From: Petasospora fabianii
Lineage: Eukaryota > Ascomycota > Saccharomycetes > Phaffomycetales > Wickerhamomycetaceae
Assembly: GCA_022641835.1 (NCBI GenBank)
Contig: CP048715.1
Coordinates: 2,232,001 to 2,296,000, forward strand
Reading direction: 5' to 3'
DNA length: 64,000 nucleotides
Part shown: in pieces, positions 28,401 through 39,766 of the stretch
Layout: every line of letters starts with the position of its first letter
How positions within the stretch are numbered: the first letter of the stretch is position 1
Translations under genes and position numbers: made by a program
The notes under the pieces: generated by a model
Database searches by the model: none
What the model was told of the DNA's origin: nothing
The model's input: only the letters and a program-made list of their open reading frames with translations

Positions 28401-29724
28401 TACTCCTCTCAATGAGAAGCTTGCATTGCGGGTCTCAACGGTGCTTCATGAGGTGATTGTTCACTTAACTGATGCCAAGATGTTGACTGTTGTGATGCCC
28501 TTGTCCAATACTGCATTGACTGAACTTTACAACCAGAAGGACCATCTCTGCAGTGTGCTTCCCCTGCAGTGCTTGGTAACTTTAGGATGGAGAGAGAATG
28601 ATGCATTGGTTGACAGCATCGAGACCAAAGATACCCTTCAGATTGAAGAGCTAATTGAAAATCCTAGTCCTTCCTCCGGCTTGAAAGACACGCTCGAGAT
28701 CGAGGCTACGAATGCGTCGGCCGAAAAATCGAGTACAAGTATAGGTGAAGTTCAGGTTCACAGCCCTGAGAAGTCCTCGGTTGAGAGTGATGACGTTCCC
28801 CAAGCTCCTACTGCCGTTGTCAACTCAAACACTACTGCTAATGTCGGTTCGAATCCTGTTTTCACTTCATCATCAGTTGATAGGGAGGACTCTGGAGATG
28901 CTGCAACGCAGATTATAGAGACCAAGATAGAACCACTCTCAAGAGACAATGGTACACCAATGATGTCTTTTGGTGATGCACCAACTCAAGTTATCGCTGA
29001 TCCAGGAATGACCGCATTTGACGCTAGACCGACCGTGCAGAAGAGCAGTTCTATGGAGCTGGTTAGTCATTCATTTTCAGATGGAGGTGATGTCGAGAAG
29101 TCCAGCCGTGAGTCGAGTGGCTTGAGTGAGGTCCCTGACTCTCTGCAATCTTTGAGGCAAAAGGCACGGGAGATGCAGCATAGCGTTGAGGACTCCAAAC
29201 AGGTCGTGAGAGTCACATCTTCGACTAGAGAAGATATTAACTCCAGTCCATTGAAGATCCTATCATCCACTAAGGAGGCTGAAGAGGATGATGGCTCATC
29301 CGGAAGCTCTTCAGGTGTTGAGTTGATCGAGGTTGATGACGAAGAGTATCTGAACAGCTTCTCTGGCAAGAGAAAGAGAAATGCAAGAACTGAAACTCCA
29401 AGTAAGAGAGCACATGGAGATGAGTCGTTCCTGCCATCGCCTACTGATGAGACCCACTATTCCTCTCCAACCCCGAGACCAAGACAGTTGACCCCATCAA
29501 TGATGACCGCTGCACCTGCGATAACTACCACTCAGGCAGACTCTCTTCTCCCACTGAAAACCAAGACCACACTGGCACCACCAATGGGTCCAAAAGAGAA
29601 GATTTCTACAATTCTTGATTCCATCACCGATGAAATGGTTGCATCATTATCCAACCAGGATGTGTTTGAGATTGAAAATAAGCTTCTGGCGCTGATGATG
29701 AAGATGAGAACACGTCCACAGTGA
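25429..29724 (+). CDS. RIF1: Rif1 telomere/replication-timing protein
   Basis: A 1431-residue protein, shorter than S. cerevisiae Rif1 (about 1916). Rif1 recruits protein phosphatase 1 to limit origin firing and controls telomere length and repair. The N-terminus has two PP1-docking candidates, an RVxF-type KVMF at 102-105 and a SILK-like PILK at 124-127, with many SP/TP sites around them. The conserved Rif1 block starts near PNVPEFWLPGNIPRID (about 150) and leads into alpha-helical HEAT-like repeats to about residue 1060. A Ser/Asp/Glu-rich disordered region follows (about 1060-1390), with a basic KRKRNARTETPSKR stretch. The C-terminal helix pair ISTILDSITDE and FEIENKLLALMMKMR matches the Rif1 C-terminal oligomerisation module. 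Confidence 0.88.
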   Translation: MAKTSPFTRITKTRKAKTRSDPENSLYGSSTPSSIDRTVKSSERAPESSPLAQKVLTTSNKQMNTAFASSPIKKVQLPSPSPDRGISKSSPIKNRTTGIRKKVMFTEDLIHDESSPRQPTPRKPILKNTKISPPHMQGLVSPSRKHPTTPNVPEFWLPGNIPRIDQEVPAADELMRFKALLTGGLTVLQIDRCERQFEIYASFNLLMKDMTDKKAGIIATHANEILQRIRDDVTSIEATIFGDQEPSPFLTRTDVQITKFTTALLSNTKLHPHIWKQGSRQKEFAEWAVSHSCAVIVRPDVPKSLLTANLQLLKEHKSHSLLSMKLQEDLLNAVMKMRFIQSGSLIGEKLNTIKSLITHCSGMMEKNVKVWLPFLFNCLCDLSSPFYMKTVSAASNVLLESAKVFISSKSVCYEVRSSMEATISKTLNVIPENQTSLASTPVDLSQMTMTYIICRLYEMIDHGNVKVAMDVWLGITMLMFNDPKLVKSSFNVESLWLRVLDNCLQREEDECKTIGLKAWRVVVYVVCNSLAESGRSFSRLTKLMFHVFDMEKLPVAKYSAQMSTILTHIAYGIFNNQKLLDRLSMIVKEYILPTLEKLVCQKVASLSTFITRLLNQLLSPLTTSRDYNLYLVKIMSLEAPDTRDVRPFTPTQVLELHSSIFNFYTKTIWPDESVPLKVRIPVLSSLMSRIKGAITSNAAVFNMIDNDYAIFFQSYAKRLATMEDSTSSIEYINRYIILLKTTFGQMCLARPNEKSEMTYMSSNIYVFIVLEITKYNIKSTEVLKFILTHIKNHKLLFFESLAIKLNDKVINQFITNHLETLIFEKPLSEVEGIALARTIQHIPKTAQLLKNFFIAVTKTPTPLVFVQELAIKTWTSQDTIELWKYINKDFPALKPFVTDIVSARLQEKTPEFAIDLIGFIVSTNHQEGYIRFKEHVFFHAIDYHNAYDESQHVKFNELFLKFLNGVKTLPLAARDEVAEHGIKLALSLFAITPLNEKLALRVSTVLHEVIVHLTDAKMLTVVMPLSNTALTELYNQKDHLCSVLPLQCLVTLGWRENDALVDSIETKDTLQIEELIENPSPSSGLKDTLEIEATNASAEKSSTSIGEVQVHSPEKSSVESDDVPQAPTAVVNSNTTANVGSNPVFTSSSVDREDSGDAATQIIETKIEPLSRDNGTPMMSFGDAPTQVIADPGMTAFDARPTVQKSSSMELVSHSFSDGGDVEKSSRESSGLSEVPDSLQSLRQKAREMQHSVEDSKQVVRVTSSTREDINSSPLKILSSTKEAEEDDGSSGSSSGVELIEVDDEEYLNSFSGKRKRNARTETPSKRAHGDESFLPSPTDETHYSSPTPRPRQLTPSMMTAAPAITTTQADSLLPLKTKTTLAPPMGPKEKISTILDSITDEMVASLSNQDVFEIENKLLALMMKMRTRPQ

Positions 29725-30191
29725 ATTTAATTTTTCCAGGGACAGTCTGTTGCTGTCCTGCTTCTCATGATGTTTAATAACTTGATGACTTATGACCGCA
29801 GACTATGTGAGACCTGTAGTTCGACTTAGATGTTTATCGATACCAGGTACAAACGAAGTAGAGGGAGAGCGCGCGCGTTAAGAGCGATAAGCCGAACCAC
29901 GAAGGGACAGCGTCATTGTTGCCGCATCACACGAGCGACCAGCTGCAACTACATTTAAAAATGTGCTCTGTCTCAAATATTGTCAGTAACATAGATTTCT
30001 AATGCATAAATTGACGTGAAAACAGACAGCTATATCGGACGACATGGTGTGGTCTCCCCAGACTGCTCCACAATGATCGCGATACACGAAAAAACATCTC
30101 GGGAAGTGGCGACTCGCCTCATCATCAACACTTCAGACGCAACACCACGGCCCGTCCGATTTATTGCTAAGACATACAGAACTACCTAACA
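29725..30191 (+). promoter_or_regulatory. Intergenic region upstream of NPL4
   Basis: 467 bp between RIF1 and NPL4 on the same strand. It holds a GCGCGCGTTAA stretch (about 29871-29881) and an AT-rich segment near 29950-30010. No Rpn4-type GGTGGCAAA element was found. No gene is visible. Confidence 0.35.
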
Positions 30192-31940
30192 ATGAGTATT
30201 GTAAGTATTATAATCACTATATCTCGATGATCGATAATTAACAGCTAAAAGGTTCTCCGTTTTCGCACGAAGGACGGCATGCTCCGTGTTACTGCCGACA
30301 AGAGTTCGGACTTGCTTCAAGCCATTGCGCTCAATGACGACCTCAAGAAACTCGATCCCTCAGCGATAAGCGTTTCGAAGACACCAAATGGCCCATTTGA
30401 GCCCCTTCCCTCGTTTGCTGGAAAGTCACTGACGTCGCTGGGGTTCTCCAATGGTGAACAACTTCATCTTCAAGTGGCGGCCTCTCAAACTGCACAGCCA
30501 ATTGCAACTACTGCTTCCGGAAAAACGTTCGTTGAGATCCCAAAGTTTGCACAAGGACCAGGTGCTATTAACGAACTAGCTGTTGACAAGGAGCTTGACA
30601 AGGAGGACGGCATGATTCCTCGTCAGAAGTCCAGACTCTGTTCGCACGGTGACAAAGGTATGTGCGATCACTGTTCGCCACTTCCACCTTGGAACAAGGA
30701 GTATCGAGAGGAAAACTCTATCAAACACGCTTCTTTTCATGTGCACGTGAAGTACCTCGACCACAGTACCAATAAGGGCCAGGGTTCGTCCTACATGGCA
30801 CCTTTGACTGAGTCAGACTTTGCCATCGATAAGAACTGCACAAATGGACACGAGCCATGGCCTCGAGGAATCTGCTCGAAGTGTCAACCAGCGCCTATCA
30901 CATTGCAACAACAGGAGTTCAGAATGGTTGATCATGTCGAGTTTTCATCCTTTGATATCATCAATTCGTTCATCGACTCTTGGAGACAAACGGGAACACA
31001 AAGAATAGGCTACATGTATGGCACCTACCAGAAGTACAACAAAGTGCCATTAGGGATCAAGGCTGTTGTTGAGGCTATCTACGAGCCAAATCAGCATGAC
31101 GAGAATGATGGTTTGACGATGGAGGTACCTTGGAAGGATGAGGAAAGTATCGACAAGATCGCCAAGATGTGTGGTCTTGAGAAACTCGGTGTCATCTTCA
31201 CGGACTTGACCGATGCTAGGAAGGGTGATGGATCAGTGCTATGCAAGAGACATAAGGACTCCTACTTTTTGACTTCCCTCGAAGTAATCATGGCCGCAAA
31301 GTTCCAGAAGCAGTATCCAAACGCCACACACCATTCAGATTCGGGGAAGTTTTCTTCCAAGTTCATCACTTGTGTCATCTCTGGTAACAAGGAAGGTGAG
31401 ATTGACATCTCTCCGTACCAAGTCTCTGAAGGTGCAGAGGCTCTCGTTGCTGCCGACATGATCACAGGTTCCACGAAACCATCATTTGCCTACATTAATG
31501 AGACCAACGACGACCGCTACGTCCCAGACATTTTCTATACGAAGTTCAACGAGTACAAGCTTCAGGTCAAAACGAATGCAAAACCTGCCATCCCAGTTGA
31601 CTACCTTCTCGTCACATTGTCTCACGGTTTTCCACAGGATCCAAATCCAGTCTTCGCATCCAACTCGTTCCCAATCGAGAACAGACAGGCATTGGGTGTC
31701 TCACAGGACTTACAAACAGTCAAGTCCCATCTCAAGATCGACTCACCCGATCAGAACGACGTTATCAAACAATTGTCAAACTTCCATTTGCTCTGCTATC
31801 TCTTCTCTACGGGCATCTTGTCACCAGAAGAGGAGAAGCTTGCCGCCAAGGTAGCCACCGGCCACAAGTTGGAGGACGCATATCTGCTCACTGAACAGCC
31901 AGGCTGGCAGACATTGCTTACTATCATGAGAAGCTCTTGA
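30192..31940 (+). CDS. NPL4: Npl4, Cdc48-Ufd1 cofactor, with a 9-nt first coding exon
   Basis: Exon 1 is 30192-30200 (ATG AGT ATT) and exon 2 is 30252-31940, giving 565 residues. Npl4 with Ufd1 brings ubiquitylated clients to the Cdc48 unfoldase for ER-associated degradation. Without the short exon the frame would start inside the ubiquitin-like domain; splicing restores MSIVLRFRTKDG, the expected family N-terminus. Order: UBX-like domain (about 1-75); zinc-binding region with CSHGDKGMCDHCSP and CSKCQP; MPN-like domain, catalytically dead in this family (from about 245, FDIINSFIDSWRQTGTQRIGYMYG); and a C-terminal domain. The length is near S. cerevisiae Npl4 (580). Confidence 0.92.
30201..30251 (+). 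other. Short intron in NPL4
   Basis: 51 nt with donor GTAAGT, a branch-like TTAAC at 30238-30242, and acceptor AAAAG ending at 30251. The nearer CAG at 30242-30244 abuts the branch site and would give the wrong frame. Splicing joins the 9-nt exon in phase 0. Confidence 0.78.
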
Positions 31941-32035
31941 TCTGTGATTATAGCTATCAAGAATGGTATGCTCTTGCACACTAACAATACTGCGTCATAC
32001 ACTGTAGTACTTCCAAATTGGGAAGTCAAGCTCTG

Positions 32036-32116
32036 GAACCTTCTAGAGAGATCGATCTGCGGGTAACGCGGTATTCGCGAAACTGGGCATCGCGGGCCGA
32101 AAAGTTTTCGATATAA
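32036..32116 (+). promoter_or_regulatory. Heat-shock elements and TATA box of SSE1
   Basis: GAA-cc-TTC-ta-GAg at 32036-32048 has exact 5-bp Hsf1 unit spacing. A second dyad TTC-gc-GAA lies at 32074-32081. A TATAAA lies near 32111-32116, about 85 bp before the ATG at 32201. Hsf1 control of Hsp110 genes is known in yeast, so the placement supports function. Confidence 0.7.
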
Positions 32117-32200
32117 AGCTCTGGACTCCCAGGGCGTTGCTATGTAAAGGACCCTTTATAGCTGTCCTATAGACAATTCCCCAACTCCAAAATACACACA

Positions 32201-34282
32201 ATGAGTGCTCCATTCGGATTGGATTTTGGTAACCACAACTCCGTGGTCGCCGTCGCCAGAAACAGAGGTATTGACGTCGTCGTCAACGAGGTCTCCAACA
32301 GAGCCACACCAACCATCGTTGGTTTTGGTCTCAAGAACCGTTCTATTGGTGAGACTGGTAAGTCTACCCAGACCTCCAACATCAAGAACACCGTCGACAA
32401 CTTGAAGAGAATCGTTGGTCTTCCATACGACCACCCAGACGTTGAAGGCGAGAAGAAGTTCTTTACCGCTGAGCTCGTCAACGTCGATGGCGAGGTTGGC
32501 GCTAAGGTTAGATTTGCTGGCGAGCAGCAGTCTTTCTCCTCCACCCAGCTCGCTGCTATGTACTTCAACAAGGTCAAGTCCACTGTTGCCACTGAGACCA
32601 AGGCTACCATCAATGATGTCTGTGTCTCCGTCCCAACATGGTACACCCAGAAGCAGAGACATGCCATCGCCGATGCCGCCAAGATTGCTGGCCTCAACCC
32701 AGTCAGAATCGTTAATGAGCTTACAGCTGCCGCTGTTGGTTACGGTGTTTTCAAGACTGACCTTCCAGACGACAAGTGGACCAACATGGCCTTTGTCGAC
32801 ATTGGTCACTCCTCTTACGAGGTCACCATTGCCGCCTTGAAGAAGGGTGAATTGAAGGTTCTCGGTTCCTCCTACGACAAGAACTTCGGTGGTAGAGATT
32901 TGGACTTGGCTATTGCCAACCACTTTGCCGATGAGCTCGACTCTAAGTACAAGGTTGATGTCAGATCCAACCCAAAGTCTTTCTCTAGAATGCTCGCTTC
33001 CGCTGAGAAGATCAAGAAGATCTTGTCTGCCAACACACAGGCTCCATTCAACGTTGAGTCCGTCATTAACGACATTGACTTCTCCTCTTCCATGACCAGA
33101 GATGTCCTTGAGGAGCTCATTGCTCCATTGCTCGAGCGTGTCGAAACCCCAGTCGAGGCTGCCCTCAAGCAGGCCGGTCTCACCGCTGAGGATGTCGAGT
33201 TCGTGGAGGTTATCGGTGGTGGCTCCCGTGTCCCAGCCATCAAGGAGAGATTGGCCGAGATCTTCGGTAAGCCATTATCCTTCCACTTGAACCAGGATGA
33301 GGCTATTGCTAGAGGTGCTACTTTCATCTGTGCTATCCACTCACCAACCCTTAGAGTTCGTCCATTCAAGTTCACTGACATCAACCCACACTCTGTCTCC
33401 TACTACTGGGACCAGCAGGTTGAGGATGACGAGGACCACCTCGAAGTCTTCCCAACTGGCTCTGCCTTCCCATCCACCAAGGTGATTACTTTGGAGAGAA
33501 CTGGCGACTTCAAGATCGAGGCCAAGTACACCAACAAGTCTGAGTTGCCAGCTGGTACTCCAGTCGACATTGCCACTTGGGAGATCAAGGGCGTCAAGCC
33601 AGCTGAAGGTGAGTCTACCGTCTCTGTCAAGGCCAAGCTCAGAAACAACGAGTTCGGTTTCTACAGCGTCGAGTCTGCCTACACCACAGAGGAGGTTGAG
33701 GAGCAGGAGGAGATCCCATACGAGGGTGAAGGTGAGAAGCCAGAGGACTACGAGCCACAGTACAAGACTGTTAAGAAGATTGTTAAGAAGGATGACTTGA
33801 CCATCATCACACACGACGACTCTTTGCCAAAGGAGAAGCTTGATGCTCTTTTCGAGAAGGAGGCTCAGCTCACCTCTGCTGATGAGCTTGTCTTCAAGAT
33901 CCAGAACAAGAGAAACGAGATTGAGGAGTACATCTACGACTTCAGATCCAAGTTGGACGACATCTACGCTCCATTCGTCAACGAGAAGGAGAAGGAGAAC
34001 TTGTCTGAGCTCTTGATGAACGCTGAGGACTGGTTGTACGACCACGAGGACTCTTCCCTCGGTGTCTACACCGCCAAGTACGAGGAGTTGGCTTCTAAGG
34101 GTAACTTGATCAGAGGTAGATACTTGTCTGCTGAGAACGAGAAGAAGGAGGCTGAGAGAGCCAAGAAGGAGGCTGAGGCTTACCAGAAGTTCACTCAGAA
34201 GTTGCAGGCCGACAAGGACGCTAAGTCCAACGCTGCTCCAGAGGAAAAGAAGGATGCTGAGGGTGACTTGGACTTGGATTAA
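32201..34282 (+). CDS. SSE1: Hsp110 nucleotide exchange factor Sse1/Sse2
   Basis: A 693-residue Hsp70-superfamily protein matching S. cerevisiae Sse1 (693). It starts [14 protein letters not shown], the ATP-binding phosphate-1 loop of Hsp110. The nucleotide-binding domain spans about 1-390, with [10 protein letters not shown] (phosphate 2), [14 protein letters not shown] and [12 protein letters not shown] (adenosine motif). A beta-sandwich domain with the acidic insertion typical of Hsp110 follows (about 500-525, [16 protein letters not shown]). The helical-bundle C-terminus ends EGDLDLD. It acts in the cytosol as exchange factor for Ssa/Ssb Hsp70s and as a holdase. Strong codon bias suggests high expression. 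Paralog number (SSE1 or SSE2) is not decidable here. Confidence 0.96.
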   Translation: MSAPFGLDFGNHNSVVAVARNRGIDVVVNEVSNRATPTIVGFGLKNRSIGETGKSTQTSNIKNTVDNLKRIVGLPYDHPDVEGEKKFFTAELVNVDGEVGAKVRFAGEQQSFSSTQLAAMYFNKVKSTVATETKATINDVCVSVPTWYTQKQRHAIADAAKIAGLNPVRIVNELTAAAVGYGVFKTDLPDDKWTNMAFVDIGHSSYEVTIAALKKGELKVLGSSYDKNFGGRDLDLAIANHFADELDSKYKVDVRSNPKSFSRMLASAEKIKKILSANTQAPFNVESVINDIDFSSSMTRDVLEELIAPLLERVETPVEAALKQAGLTAEDVEFVEVIGGGSRVPAIKERLAEIFGKPLSFHLNQDEAIARGATFICAIHSPTLRVRPFKFTDINPHSVSYYWDQQVEDDEDHLEVFPTGSAFPSTKVITLERTGDFKIEAKYTNKSELPAGTPVDIATWEIKGVKPAEGESTVSVKAKLRNNEFGFYSVESAYTTEEVEEQEEIPYEGEGEKPEDYEPQYKTVKKIVKKDDLTIITHDDSLPKEKLDALFEKEAQLTSADELVFKIQNKRNEIEEYIYDFRSKLDDIYAPFVNEKEKENLSELLMNAEDWLYDHEDSSLGVYTAKYEELASKGNLIRGRYLSAENEKKEAERAKKEAEAYQKFTQKLQADKDAKSNAAPEEKKDAEGDLDLD

Positions 34283-34706
34283 ACTCATCGCATACACACC
34301 AAAAATTCCCTTCATATGATTTTCATGGCATGAGTAAACCATAAAGCATACACATGGTTGGAGAGTTGTTAACGTCGTACTTGTTTCTTTCTTCTCAGTT
34401 TTTCTATATCTTTCCGGGTATTCTGTGTTTATTTCGGGGTCAAATTGCGTTTTGCTCTTAATAAAATTACATTTCGTTATCAATCAAGCATCAGATGTAG
34501 CCTGATAAATGGTCTGACAATAGTGTAGTGTCGCGAATGCTCGGAGTTTCGCTGTCTTTTCTCCGATTTCGAGAAATAATATAAGAGCCACTTCAAGTCT
34601 CATACGAGTCTACCATTATAAACTCCATTTGAATTGTCTCATTGCTCGATACTCCAACATATAACAGGTTCTTCAATCTCCCAAGGGTATAAAAAAGATA
34701 AACATC
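34283..34706 (+). promoter_or_regulatory. Intergenic region upstream of D-amino-acid oxidase
   Basis: 424 bp between same-strand genes. It is AT-rich, with AATATAAG near 34576 as a possible TATA element. A TATAAA at 34688-34693 is too close to the ATG to act as one. Nothing further is supported. Confidence 0.35.
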
Positions 34707-35747
34707 ATGTCAGAAGTCGTTGTTGTTGGTGCCGGTGTTATTGGCCTTACCTCCGCACTTGTTCTTGCGGAGAAGGGCTACAAAGTTAGAGTCATCGCTG
34801 CGCACTTTCCGACAGACCCATTGAACTCCAAGTACACATCACCGTGGGCTGGTGCTCATTTTAGACCCTTCCCATCACACACCGATAAGGATTTTGAGGA
34901 CTCCAAGCTCACTAGGGAGACTTACAACTATTTCAAAACACTAGCCAAAGAAGAACCAGAGAGCTCTGTGAGATGGATCGAAGGTGTGGATTGGCTCGAA
35001 GACCAGGGGATCTACGGTGCCACTGCTAAAGGCTACTATGAGGGTATCAATGAACTAAGAGAGCTTCCAAAGGAAGCTTTGCCAAAGGGTGTCAACTATG
35101 CTGCTCGTTACGACACCTGGGTCCTCAACTCGCCATTCTACATCCAATATCTCATGAGAAAGCTCACATTCAAGTATGGGGTTGAGTTTGTGAAGACTGA
35201 ACTCATTTCTCTGAAGCAGCTTTGTCAGGTTTATCCTAATGCTATTGTTGTCAATGCTTCCGGTACAGGACTCCAATACGATGGTGGTATCGATCCAGAT
35301 AGCTTCCTTATCAGGGGTCAAACACTTCTTCTCAGAGTCCCACAGGACTGTCCATATTTGAACAAGACAATCACCCACCAATCCAAAGAAGGTCTTTGGA
35401 CTTTTGTTATTCCAAGACCATGTCATGGTGGTCTTATTCTTGGTGGTACGAAGCAGCTCGATGACTACCAAGCTACGCCAAAGGATGAGGACACTGCCAA
35501 ATTAGTGGAGAGGGCCAAGGTTCTCTACCCTGAGGTCTTCATCGATGGAAAGCTTGATATCAGAAATATCGATGTCGGGTTTAGACCAGCAAGAAAGGGT
35601 GGTATCAGGATCGAAGCTGAGAAGCAGGGTAAGGACACAATTGTCCATGCTTATGGTGCTGGTGGTATGGGTTACGAGTTGTCTTATGGCGTTGCTAAAA
35701 AGGTGGCTAAGTTGGTCGACTCCGTTGCTTCCAGAGCCAGACTTTGA
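34707..35747 (+). CDS. D-amino-acid oxidase, peroxisomal (PTS1 ARL)
   Basis: A 346-residue FAD enzyme that oxidises D-amino acids to 2-oxo acids, ammonia and hydrogen peroxide. The N-terminal Rossmann motif GAGVIG is at 8-13. The C-terminal half has the substrate-carboxylate Arg context DVGFRPARKGGIRIE and the complete DAO signature IVHAYGAGGMGYELSYG. The last three residues, ARL, fit a type 1 peroxisomal targeting signal, which suits a peroxide-producing oxidase. D-aspartate oxidase shares this fold and cannot be excluded from motifs alone. It probably lets the yeast use D-amino acids as nitrogen source. Confidence 0.88.
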   Translation: MSEVVVVGAGVIGLTSALVLAEKGYKVRVIAAHFPTDPLNSKYTSPWAGAHFRPFPSHTDKDFEDSKLTRETYNYFKTLAKEEPESSVRWIEGVDWLEDQGIYGATAKGYYEGINELRELPKEALPKGVNYAARYDTWVLNSPFYIQYLMRKLTFKYGVEFVKTELISLKQLCQVYPNAIVVNASGTGLQYDGGIDPDSFLIRGQTLLLRVPQDCPYLNKTITHQSKEGLWTFVIPRPCHGGLILGGTKQLDDYQATPKDEDTAKLVERAKVLYPEVFIDGKLDIRNIDVGFRPARKGGIRIEAEKQGKDTIVHAYGAGGMGYELSYGVAKKVAKLVDSVASRARL

Positions 35748-36026
35748 TGAGCTATGATATGTGATGCAACGTGGCCAGCGTTAGTAAGATTATGTATTAC
35801 GGCACTTTCGAAAACTCAACATGCACCCACAGTACGTCTTCGACAGCTTTATGCTTTATATATAGAACACTCCGTATAGAGTTACACCAAATGGACTAAA
35901 ATGTCAAGTAATAAAAGGCCAGCACATAAAGTACACGTAATTGAGATCTGCCGCAAGCGACAAGGCGAAAAAAAAACACTATGAAACAACAAATAAATTA
36001 TGACCATCAGCTTGAGGATATTAATG

Positions 36027-38473
<2,447 letters not shown>

Positions 38474-39766
38474 ATGCCCATTGATCTTGGCCTCACGAGG
38501 ATAGCGACACTTCTGGCGCGGCTCGGGAACCCGCACAGGTCCGCTAACTTCATCCATGTTGCGGGGACCAACGGGAAGGGATCAGTGTGCGCCTATCTCT
38601 CATCGCTACTATCCAATACAACACAGCTAAAGATTGGCAAGTTCACATCGCCGCATCTCATCCACAGACATGACTGCGTAATGCTGAACAATTACCCAGT
38701 CGATAGGTCTCTGTTCGAGGAGGCTGAGCTCGCTGTGAAACGTGTTGACGAACAGTTCTCAATAGGAGCCACGGAGTTTGAGCTTCTTACCGCTACGGCA
38801 TTTCACATCTTTCATTCACAAAACGTGGATCTTGCTGTGATGGAGGTTGGGCTTGGTGGCCGTCTCGACTCTACAAATGTGCTGGAGCCTGCTGTGGTTA
38901 ACTCTGATGGCTATTGTTTGCATCGTGGTGTCATCGCTACAGCCATCTCCAAGATTGGCCTTGATCACGAAAACATACTCGGTTCCAATCTCAGTGAAAT
39001 TGCCTTCGAGAAGGCTGGAATAATCAAAGATAAGATCCCTAATGTTGTCGATGGCACTAATGACGTGGAAGTCCTCGATGTTGTCAAGAAAAAGGCAATT
39101 GACTGCAACTCCTCCAACTATATCATATTACCGCAGAGCGATGAGATTGAAACATCAGTTGGAATAATTAACAGGTCACTTTCCCCACTTCATGGCAACT
39201 ACCAACTACAAAACTTATCGATTGCATTGAAAGTGATAGATCTCGTCTTCCCATTCCTTCAAAAGAACTACCCAATCAAGACAAACTTTACACTTGCTAA
39301 TCTTGAGGAGGGTGTAAAGAGAACACAATGGCCAGGTCGTCTACAAGAGCTCCGGCTCAAATATTCAAAAGATCAGCCATCGCTTCCTGTTATCCTGGAT
39401 GGTGCACACAACGGTCAGGCTGCTAGAGAGCTTGCTACATATCTCAAAACTCGCTTCAACGGACCAATCACATTTGTTCTCGCTGTTACCAAGGGTAAAG
39501 ATCTTGAACCTTTGTTGAGTCAGCTTGTCACAGCTCAAGATAAAGTCATCGTTACCAAATTCGGTAAAGTGGATGGTATGCCCTGGATCCAGTGCAACGA
39601 TCCAGTTGAACTTGAGAAGGAAGTTAAGAAGTATACCAACAAAGTTCACATTGTTGAAGAGCTTCCAGATGTTTTCAAAGATTTGTCACAATCAGATAAC
39701 GTTGTTATATGTGGAAGCTTGTACTTGGTGGGTCAATGTTTGAGTCTTCATGAGGATAACTTGTAA
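38474..39766 (+). CDS. FOL3: Dihydrofolate synthetase
   Basis: A 430-residue ATP-dependent ligase that adds the first glutamate to dihydropteroate in folate synthesis; S. cerevisiae Fol3 is 427. Mur ligase-like fold: P-loop HVAGTNGKGSV (about 33-43), the folate-loop TSPHLIHRHD, VMEVGLGGRLDSTNV (metal and ATP contacts), and a C-terminal domain with LDGAHNGQAA. The N-terminus MPIDLGLTRIATLLARLGNP is conserved among FPGS/DHFS proteins. A targeting peptide is absent, so it is probably cytosolic, and the length separates it from the longer FPGS (Met7). Confidence 0.93.
   Translation: MPIDLGLTRIATLLARLGNPHRSANFIHVAGTNGKGSVCAYLSSLLSNTTQLKIGKFTSPHLIHRHDCVMLNNYPVDRSLFEEAELAVKRVDEQFSIGATEFELLTATAFHIFHSQNVDLAVMEVGLGGRLDSTNVLEPAVVNSDGYCLHRGVIATAISKIGLDHENILGSNLSEIAFEKAGIIKDKIPNVVDGTNDVEVLDVVKKKAIDCNSSNYIILPQSDEIETSVGIINRSLSPLHGNYQLQNLSIALKVIDLVFPFLQKNYPIKTNFTLANLEEGVKRTQWPGRLQELRLKYSKDQPSLPVILDGAHNGQAARELATYLKTRFNGPITFVLAVTKGKDLEPLLSQLVTAQDKVIVTKFGKVDGMPWIQCNDPVELEKEVKKYTNKVHIVEELPDVFKDLSQSDNVVICGSLYLVGQCLSLHEDNL

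Noticed and set aside
28846-28856. GGTTCGAATCC, a tRNA T-arm-like sequence
   Set aside because: It lies inside the intact RIF1 reading frame, and no anticodon or acceptor stems can be built around it.
33341-34483. 380-codon open frame antisense to SSE1
   Set aside because: Same effect of codon bias in a highly expressed gene. The product is an implausible Leu/Val/Ser-rich sequence.
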